Part shown: positions 56,485 through 64,000 of the stretch, in pieces
How positions within the stretch are numbered: position 1 is the stretch's first letter
Layout of the letters: each line of letters begins with the position of its first letter
Assembly (NCBI RefSeq): GCF_028009165.1
Contig: NC_079246.1
Span: forward strand, 248,001 to 312,000
Source: Akanthomyces muscarius
Taxonomy: Eukaryota > Ascomycota > Sordariomycetes > Hypocreales > Cordycipitaceae
DNA: 64,000 nt
Reading direction: 5' to 3'
Position numbers and translations under genes: made by a program
The notes under the pieces: model-generated
What the model was told of the DNA's origin: nothing
Databases searched by the model: none
Seen by the model: only the letters and a program-made list of their open reading frames with translations

Positions 56485-58878
56485 ATGTCTGAACAGCCGC
56501 CTCAACCGCTGGCGCTGCAGCCACCTCGCCTGACTGCTGCCCAAACACGCGCTCTTTTTGACATTCTCACACACAACGAGACATATGCCGAGATTGTGGC
56601 CTTCAAATACCCCCAAGGCGTTCTCAATTACGGCTACCCTTTTCACAACAAAGAGCAGGCAAGAGCTGAGCAGCGACAGACGCCGGAGAAGAATGGCACC
56701 GGGACAACATCACAGAAACGGAATGGAAGCGTTGGCGGAGTGAGTGGCTTTGCCGCGAGACTCTGGGGCCGATCGGGTAGCTCAAGCACCACACCAACTT
56801 CATCTGCACCGGATACCGACCAGTCACCGCCCTCTGAAGCTCTATCCACTATATCCCTGGGACAGAATGGAAGCGCCAGTGATGGCAGTAGTGGCAAGGA
56901 TGGCCCCCTCCCGTCGGACCAGTCAGAAATGCCGATCTTGCAGCTCCTCATGTCGACCTTTGTGATGCAGCTGCCTGCAATTAGCACCCTTTCCGGAGAA
57001 TTCTGGGAGGTGCGCCTCCGAGGTCTGCTCAGCCGTTTTGCCGATGCACGGCTGTCAGAGAGCTATGAGAAGGGCACTATGGGTGCCCGCAAAACCCTGG
57101 CTACAGGCTGGAGTTCAGTAATGGAAATGCTTTCTAGGGGCATGCTGGGTGGTGTGAAGCCGAGGCAACAGCATGAGCAGGTGCCCGAGGAGAATCAGGA
57201 AAAAGAGGCGAAGCAGAGAAAGTATGATGTTGCAAAGGGACAAGATCTTACTCGTGCATGGGAAGATGTCCTTGATGGGCTGGTGTATGGCGATCTCGTA
57301 GACGAGTTATTTGCGCATATGGCCAGGCAGCCGGAGCTCGAGGAATATTCCTCTGCCGTGAATGCGTCAAGCCATTACATTGTGATCCAGTACGTATTCA
57401 TTCAAAAATTCGGCATTCTCACATTCAACAGAGGAGAACCAGAGTATCGCTAACATCTTGCCAGCCTCGCTGCCCTCCTTCATCATGTTTTTGTCGAGAC
57501 CCCCGACGGGCCGTACCTCATCAAGCTTATTGACAATGTCCATCGTCTGGTTCCTTACGCAATGATTAAGCAAACCTTGCGCATCGGCAATGCCGCCACC
57601 ATGATCAACGGCTTGATGCACCTGCTTCTCGCCAAGCTGTCCGTCACCGGCCTGACCAACTGGGTCGGACTGACCGCCAACGAAGATGACGGCATGAATC
57701 TTTTACAAAACATCATTTCCCTAGTTCTCTCCCGAGATGCAAGCGAGTTTAAAAAGATTCTGCAGCGCATAGAGAGGATGTCGCCAGACTCGACCACGCC
57801 GACAGAGGCGATGCTTAAGGCTCTCCGCGCGCACGTAAACTCCAACGATCGGGCTACTGAAGAGGCGCTGCGGAAAAAGAGCCTGGAGAACCCGGGATCA
57901 ATTGTTGTGGCCATATTGAACGCACAAGACCCAGAGCTTGTCAAAGAACTGGGCAAGACGCAGCACTTGCTATGTCTAGAGTACTACTCTGCGTTACTCT
58001 CCGTACGCGACAGGACGGCCATTACGGCCGCGCTCTGCCGTCAACCTCCCGACCTGTTTACCGGCGCCATCAGGGAGGCTGTTGCAGCGTATAATCCCAT
58101 TATCCGCGCCGTGCACGAGCGCGTTGACCTCGGGGACCACTTGCAGGATCTCCAGGCATTCATCAGTGATTTTATCCGCGTGAGCACACCTGCGCCTGGC
58201 GGACCTGGCGTGACAGTGGATGACTATGTCCGTCTCTTGAGCGACAAGAAGCATCTCCTCCACCGCTTCCTGCACGCCGTCGCTTCGAGCTGTCCCGATA
58301 TTACCAATGACTTGTGCGCGTGGAGCAATGCATCGATAGCCAAGTTCCGCCAGACTTCTGCTGCCGACGGGGCGGACAACGTCGACGAGAAAACAGCAAG
58401 CACCATGGACAAAGCTCTCAATCAGCTCGTCTCAACGCTGGGCGATGAATGCCAAGCTGTCCTGTCCGCTGTCGATGCGCACGCCGGCTATCTTGCCACC
58501 GTCCAAGGCGTGTCGGATGCACGCCTCGACCACATTGCCTTCAGAACAGCTGCCGGCAAGAAGAAAGACGGCCATGACGGAAAGGCTCAGAAGAGTGGAC
58601 CGGGTATATACCTCGCCCGCTGGCAGAACTTGCTCGACGAGACAGTCATCACTACTGCCAAGAAGTACGGGAGCATCCGCCACGGGAGCGACGTGCGGCA
58701 TCATGCCACCAAGGGCAAGACGGGTCTCGCAGGGCATAATTTGTCGACAGTCGAGAAAAAGAAAGATAATAGTGGCATACTGGTGGCGCCGGATGTTTCG
58801 GCCGTCGTCAATGCGCTAGAGAAGCCGTTTCATGAGCTTATGAAAGTCCTTAATGCAGAGAGGACGGCTGCTATGTAG
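56485..58878 (+). CDS. PX-associated / DUF3818 protein without visible PX domain
   Basis: Exons 56485-57389 and 57465-58878 (772 aa); the 75-nt intron has GTACGT donor, GCTAAC branch and GCCAG acceptor, joining HYIVI to HLAALLHHVFVETPDGP. The N-terminal PX-associated (PXB-like) region shows LTAAQTRALFDILTHNETYA and YPQGVLNYGYPF; a disordered Ser/Gly insert follows, then LLMSTFVMQLPAISTLSGEF and FWEVRLRGLLSRFADARL. The DUF3818 region includes HHVFVETPDGPYLIKLIDN, MINGLMHLLLAKLSV and NWVGLTANEDDGMNLLQNII, and continues to the C-terminus. Yeast YPR097W (Lec1) has these regions around a lipid-binding PX domain; no PX motif is visible between them here. A membrane-lipid or sterol-related role is inferred from that relative only. 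Confidence 0.85.
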
Positions 58879-59886
58879 CGGACTACTAGGCGTCCCTCGC
58901 TGTTCTTATGTAAATGGTAATCTGTGTTTCGAAGTGCAGATTTACATTTGTGGCAATTTGGTAGCATTTATCTATTTCAATGTGTTTTGCTGTTTTGGTC
59001 AACCTCGTGTACCATGCAGTGATAAAACGGACGTAGATAAATTTTTCTCTAGAGCCATTCAATGGCCTTCGTGTACGAAGGAATATTTTGAGGGTAGCGA
59101 TGCTTCACCCAACTTCAAGTTGGCATTGTAAATGATGATGCTCCCGAAGGTCCGCTCTATAATGATGTTTTGGCGGTAGCGTTATCCGCCGTGTCTGCTG
59201 CGCGTCAAAAAACGAGTGGTCTCTAAATGCACGATGCCGCATACTCTTGTCAGCACACAAAAGATAAATAAGGAAGACATAAGGGGAGCCCTTCTAGTGT
59301 GAACGTTTATTGTGTGCATCAGGACAGCTGCATGGGATAGATACCGGGGTCTGACAAATGACCCTCTCGCCAGGAGGAGTAACTGGAGCTCAACATCATC
59401 AATCGCCGGCACAAGACGCCGCCCGCAAGCCTGAACGATGTTTCCGATCGATCTTGTCCTCGTGTCGTCCAATCCATCTCGTCTGGCGTGATCTCTTGAC
59501 GAGCCACAAAGAAAATAAAACCAGGGTCTAACATAACATGGGCACCTGCAGCTGAAATTAAGTGTCGCTCACTTGAGTCAGCTCGTACAGCTCGCGACGA
59601 GCAGTTGTTACCTTTAACGACGCTCTCCCCGGTTGGGCCTAGCGGACCAGCGCTCCCCTGGAGATCAGCACCGTGACGCAACCAAAAGAGTTACGCTTAA
59701 TTCTTAGCGTGCTGGTTGGTGTCTTTCAGGCTTTCAGCCTGGGTGGGCTGTCCGTCACAACAGTCTCGTTCGTGCGGCTGAAGATGAACCCTTGACGTGG
59801 AGGGGGTCTAGTCGGCGCAGGGCGATTCTCTCGTCTTGGGGGAGAACTTGCCATCTGCAACTCTGAGGTTGGCCCGACTGGTCGCG
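58879..59886. other. Spacer before the membrane-sensor gene
   Basis: 1.0 kb. No gene supported; the 100 bases before 59887 are plausible leader. Confidence 0.4.
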
Positions 59887-61402
59887 ATGGAGACATTGCT
59901 CACGGCAGCGACCGCCGCGCTGGCTGCTGCTGCGACATCCACAAGCACGACACCCACTGTTGGTGCGCACAATGGCATTGCGCCGGCGGCGGCCATGCCC
60001 ACGCCCTTCGACTTTCCATGCGGCATCAACTTTCTCAGCAACGAGTTTCACAAGAACAAACACCTGCGCGATGTATGCGGCCCGCCCAACTTTGAGAACT
60101 ACTGGTGGTCTACCATCGGCTATTACTCGCCAGCCGTCTGCCCGCGAGGCTACACGGCCGGCTGCTTCCGCTGGAACTCGGACCAAGGCCCTCCTGTCGA
60201 GCCGACTGAGACTGCTGTTCAATGCGTTCCCAGGTACGTCTTTAGGGGTCTGTTCGTGATGCGATGGTATGAATAGGTTGTCCAGGCATATACTGATGCA
60301 GGAGATCAGAGGCTACAAGTGCAAAAACAATGACATATCCGCCGCCTTCTCAGGCACCGCGACTGCGCCCATGATCCAGATCCGCTGGGCGTCGACAGAT
60401 CTGTCCAGCTTGGCGACACACCCGCTGTATCCCGGCGCCAACCCAACTAACACGGAGGAGGACTACCTGATGAAGCATACACGAAAAGCCAACCTCGAGG
60501 GCCGCGCCGCGTCATCTGGCTACTACCCGAATGACAGCGGTGGCGGCAGTCCCCCAAGAAGTTCGACCTCAAGGGCAGGCTCTGGCTCCAGTACCGGGTC
60601 CGACTCCGGCTCTTCAAGCAGCAATCGCCCTGATGGAAACTCGTCGGGCGGCGCCGATGGCGGTCTTTCCACGGGTGCCAAGGTTGGTATTGGTCTCGGT
60701 GTGTCCCTCGGTGCGATTTTCGGATTCACGGTTCTCGGACTCATCATCTGGCGCGTGCGGACGGCGACCAAGCGATCGAAGCAGTTCCAGGCGCCGCAGC
60801 AGCCATACATGGTGCCATCGCAGTATGCGGGTCAGCCGGGCCAAGGACCATCGTCGGAGCAGTACAATGGGGGGCAGCAACCGTCGCATCCACAGCCGGT
60901 GTACCAGCAGCAGAGCATGTATCCGCAGCATCAGCAGTACCCCAGCATGTCTGAAATGGATAACAATACCTCGGCCGCGACTAGCCACTGGGCGGCGAAT
61001 AGTGTCATGCCTCCGCCAGCAGCAGCCGTGGCTGCGGATCGTAGTATCGGTGCTGTCACGACGGCTGGCGGTTCCAGTATCGGCAGCCCACAGTCGCCTC
61101 CGTCAGAGCTGGCGGGCGTGCACACGCCGAATCCCCCGGTCGAGATGGGCAGCGGCAGCCCTGCCGTGCACCATGCACAACCCGTGGCTGTGGCCGAGCA
61201 GCAACGACCGGCGGCGACGGATCCGCAGTCGTTTGTGGGCGCACCACCCGAGGAGCCCAGCGCCGAGGAGCTGTCGAGTCTTCGCGAACAGCACTCGCAG
61301 CTGGAGCAGCGTCGTCAGCGCATCTTGGAGCTGGAGCGTATCGAGCAGGAGCAAGAGGCGCTTCGGGGCAGGATGAGCCAGATGCAGGGCGGGCAGAGTT
61401 AG
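59887..61402 (+). CDS. Single-pass membrane protein, fungal sensor-like family
   Basis: Exons 59887-60233 and 60310-61402 (479 aa). The donor GTACGT leaves phase 2, so the acceptor is ATCAG at 60309 rather than the nearer GCAG at 60301, which would put the downstream frame out of phase. The extracellular part has cysteines and the motifs FENYWWSTIGYYSPAVCPRG and GYTAGCFRWNSDQG, then PMIQIRWASTDLSSL and a Ser/Gly-rich stalk. The transmembrane segment GIGLGVSLGAIFGFTVLGLI starts at about residue 255, followed by basic RTATKRSK. A Gln/Pro-rich cytoplasmic tail ends in a coiled coil (SQLEQRRQRILELERIEQEQ). The layout fits the fungal family of stalked single-pass proteins related in style to Mid2/WSC sensors. 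No clear cleavable signal peptide; ligand unknown. Confidence 0.82.
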
Positions 61403-61492
61403 AAGCTAACATTTCTCATATACTGCTATGCTTTTACTTTCACTGATGCACAACTTCTCGCGGAAGCAGTAGCCAGCCTTTGCCATTCGAGT

Positions 61493-61951
61493 TTAGTAAC
61501 CCGGGAGGTTCGCTGGAGCTTTGACAGTGATTCTTTCTGTGCCATTGAGCGATCGACGGAGTTTGTTGCTTTCAGGATACACTTCTTTCAACGTTTGGAC
61601 GACGTCTTTTACGAAGTCAGGCTTGAACAGTACACCGGAGCGGGTTGGCGGTTCTTGTGAGCCGAGAATCCCCTTCTCATTCAAGCAGCGTTCGTAGTCG
61701 TCGACTAGCGTCTCTTCTCGATTCCTCAGCAGCTCAAATGTGCGAAACCATAGTTTCTTTGAAACAGCATCGCTGTCGTTGCTCGTACTAGAGTCAACCG
61801 AAGTCACTGTGGCTTCGGAGTGGTTCTGCAATGCGGGTTCGCCGGGGTTCGTGTTAGATACCTGCTCGGAGGTCTGTGTCGGGGTGGGCGACAAATCTCT
61901 ATCTCGTCTTCGCCGTCTACTGAAGTGGCCTGATAGCTTAGACTTGGGCAT
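61493..61951 (-). CDS. Orphan fragment resembling an NWD NACHT-NTPase N-terminal domain
   Basis: 152 aa from the ATG at 61951 (MPKSKLSGHFSRRRRRDRDL) to a stop at 61493, 90 bases from the end of the neighbouring gene. A basic start and a Ser/Thr/Asn-rich linker are followed by a helical block (KKLWFRTFELLRNREETLVD, YERCLNEKGILGS) that resembles the beginning of the NWD N-terminal domain of fungal NLRs. The rest of that domain, the NACHT and the repeats are absent; the open frame ends with APANLPGY. It is either a truncated NLR, a stand-alone signalling domain, or a different small protein family. An upstream in-frame ATG at 62035 would add 28 residues. Confidence 0.45.
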   Translation of the reverse strand: MPKSKLSGHFSRRRRRDRDLSPTPTQTSEQVSNTNPGEPALQNHSEATVTSVDSSTSNDSDAVSKKLWFRTFELLRNREETLVDDYERCLNEKGILGSQEPPTRSGVLFKPDFVKDVVQTLKEVYPESNKLRRSLNGTERITVKAPANLPGY

Positions 61952-63935
61952 TCTGAGAATTCTCGCCCGGCCTGCCAAAGCTACATGTGCGGATGGCGAA
62001 AGTAACACCCCGCACCACCCTCTTAGGCGGTGCATGCATGCATGCTGACGTAACAACTCGACATTTTGTTCTGACCAATAGACATATAGAGGCTCTATTC
62101 AGTCGCGATACGAGGCAGACAGGCCTTGCAACTGAATAGCCACGCTGAGCGCGCTGCAGCATGAAGTCGTCGGTTTGCGGCAATGAGAAGAATCATACAG
62201 TGGCGGCCTATGTGCCAACGATGGTGTATAGATACGGTAGTAAGAGCTAAAGAGAAACAAGCACGCATATGATTATTTTTTCTTAAGCTTAAATTATATT
62301 ATTTTAAATTCTGCTCATTGTGTAAAATGTCATAACAAAGTAGGGAAGTTGTACTCTCTTTATAAGTCATTTTCGGTCTCTAAGATATTTAGAACGCGTT
62401 ACATAAAGTATACTAGAGTGAATTGCAAGCAACTATACCATTGTATATACTAACGGGTCTCGTGAATATGCTAGCCGTCTGGCGAACGAGCTGCGTCTGC
62501 TTGGCTTCGCCGCCTGTAGCGGTCGCAGTGATAAAGTTGGCATTGGCAGCGGCTGTCACCTCTGCAATTATTGCCATTCTGAAAGAAGTTTCACGAGGAA
62601 ACGACGTGTACAAAGGCTAGCTCGCTTGTAATCCAGGGAATATTTACTTGGAAATCTTCAGATGCAAGAGGCGGCTGGCGATGCGGTCAGGGTTGCAGCT
62701 AGACGGTCGTGCTACTGCGGGCTAGGGGACTCAGTGGAGGAGGCCCTAAAGTGTTGACCACGCAATAGAGAATAGCGAAACTAATTTACAGAAGCATCTG
62801 CGGAATCAAGATGAAATGATAAAGCCGTGACAGATTGGCACTTTCTCCGGGGTCCCAACTTAAGTCTCCTACCTACTTCCGTGTACCAACCCTTGGCCAT
62901 CTAGCAAGTCTGACGTCGCCGCTCAATTACTTTAACACATAGACTCCCTTTAGAGCGCACTAATATTAGTTTCTTGGGGTGTAGATATTAGGTAACTTTT
63001 ACCTTGGTGTTCCAGTGGTAGCGAACATGCAGCCTACAAACAGCGGCTCACAATACCATCTTTAGCAAACCTTGCGTGTCGCGGCCGCTTTTGTGGTGGC
63101 TAGCTTCTAACATTTTGGATTCTCATTTGCAGCCTTCTACACGAGCTTAATCATCTCTAAAAAAATTCTACCTAAATCTATTTGCGGGGGGTGGCGTTTT
63201 TAAGCATCATACTTTATCCAGCAAGCTGGTTGAAGGTGATGCTCGAGGGCCCGAATAAACCCCTAACAGTGCGTCTAAATCACCTGTTTCATGTTTCGAA
63301 CATGTATTGTGTGGGTGGCCAAACTTAAAGAGAACAGTGCGGACAATTTTCCAGCTTGTTTCAAAATCAACTGACTCGCGCTGCTGAAACGCGTCGCTGC
63401 CTTTTTCACACGAAACATCAGAACAATGTTTTACCATCGAGCATAAAGTATGAACCCATGCATGAGCCACCATCAAGGGCTAGGGGAACGACGTGGCAGG
63501 AATGACGATATTCGACGTAATAGCGTTGTGATGCGAGGTCATGGGTGGAAGCCTGATTCTTTTTAGCATCCCATGTTACGTCCGCCCTGTCCGAACATGT
63601 ACGCAAATATCGGCGGTGGTGACTTGTTCACGAGGTTGCGAGAAAACGTTTCAAGAGGCCCCGCGCCAAGATGTCGCAGGATGAGAGTTGTCTGGTGCTT
63701 TGTGTCCGGGGTCTCCGCGTAATAAGCCTATGCTAATCATCCCACTTCTGCAGAGCTTGATTACTAGCCTACGGATACATCAACATACTTCATTTAATTC
63801 GCCTATATACAGAGCGTCCATCCCCTGACGATTGGAGCCCATACTAATCCAGCATTTGCTTAACGCTATTGCGCCAACCCCCCCCCGGAAAGAGTCACAA
63901 CCTCTCTTGTCGCCCAATTAACTCATCTATCTGAT
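61952..63935. other. AT-rich right-end spacer
   Basis: 2 kb. It includes a (GCAT)n palindromic stretch at 62030-62046, an AT-rich block at 62265-62340, and an 88-codon open frame on minus (63207-63473) that I could not identify. No gene supported; decayed repeats are possible. Confidence 0.35.
63804..63809 (+). promoter_or_regulatory. TATA-like box for the gene at 63936
   Basis: TATATA 127 bases before the ATG at 63936, the same spacing as for the secreted-protein gene at 33339. It supports that start. Confidence 0.35.
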
Positions 63936-64000
63936 ATGCATTACCTGAAAGTCTTCGCAATCGCCACTACTTTTTCTGCCTGCAGCAACGCGGCCAATTC
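63936..64000 (+). CDS. 5' end of a probable secreted-protein gene (cut by window edge)
   Basis: Only 21 codons are visible, starting MHYLKVFAIATTFSACSNA. A basic residue followed by a hydrophobic run and an Ala-rich end is what a signal peptide looks like. TATATA lies 127 bases upstream and the leader is pyrimidine-rich. The mature protein is outside the window, so the product is unknown; the reading could be chance. Confidence 0.45.
   Translation, partial: MHYLKVFAIATTFSACSNAAN

Noticed and set aside
63005..63060. TTCCAGTGGTAGCG looked like a tRNA A box.
   Set aside because: There is no B box (GGTTCGA type), no acceptor stem and no T-run terminator at the right distance.
63207..63473. 88-codon open frame on minus, protein-like in composition.
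   Set aside because: Another frame across the same place is equally plausible, with no domain or signal; too weak to call.
1..64000. CRISPR arrays, bacterial insertion sequences and intact transposons.
   Set aside because: No regularly spaced repeats, no transposase or reverse transcriptase motif and no terminal repeats were seen; the genome is fungal.

Overview
This 64 kb window comes from a filamentous ascomycete (Pezizomycotina), most likely a sordariomycete of the Hypocreales type. Genes are monocistronic. Introns are short (42-116 nt; one ribosomal-protein intron is 375 nt), with GTAAGT-like donors and CTAAC or CTGAC branch sites. The families seen (Zn2Cys6 regulators, BYS1, CFEM receptor, fungal NACHT protein, RIB1, EFM3) are fungal. 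I cannot name the species. All exon coordinates were derived by hand from splice motifs and reading phase.

Left part (1-32 kb) is mostly core housekeeping. In order: the 5' part of RNA polymerase I subunit RPA43 (-); GTP cyclohydrolase II RIB1 (+); a large acidic coilin-like nuclear protein (+); a small secreted or tail-anchored protein (+); ribosomal protein eS24 (-), divergent from the eEF2 methyltransferase EFM3 (+); a conserved short protein of unknown function (+); the cyclophilin-RRM protein PPIL4/Cyp6 (+); a His/Gly-rich Zn2Cys6 regulator (+); mannose-6-phosphate isomerase (+), convergent with a glutathione transferase (-). Two gene-free stretches of about 5 kb lie upstream of the short unknown protein and of the Zn2Cys6 regulator.

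Middle part (32-45 kb) is accessory. It has sparse genes and AT-richer spacers. It carries a small cysteine-rich secreted protein, a GPI-anchor-type protein with two tandem six-cysteine (knottin-spaced) modules whose introns sit at the same place in each module, a 5S rRNA gene (-), a 1102-residue NACHT (STAND/NLR) protein (+), a truncated 5S copy (-) and a BYS1-family secreted protein. The NACHT gene is bracketed by the two 5S sequences in direct orientation, about 5 kb apart.

Right part (45-64 kb): dynactin subunit p25 (-), a Zn2Cys6/fungal-trans transcription factor (-), a CFEM-containing Pth11-like receptor (+) with a GC-AG intron, two decayed coding relics whose internal stops are all of the C-to-T type, a membrane-anchored cytochrome P450 (-), a PX-associated/DUF3818 protein without a visible PX domain (+), a single-pass membrane sensor-like protein (+), an orphan fragment resembling the N-terminal domain of NWD-type NACHT proteins (-), and the first codons of a signal-peptide protein running off the right edge.

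The most interesting points are the 5S-bracketed NLR island with its unassigned N-terminal domain, the RIP-like relics at 51.8-52.8 kb, and the exon-duplicated cystine-knot-like surface protein. I see no CRISPR array, no insertion sequence and no intact transposon.
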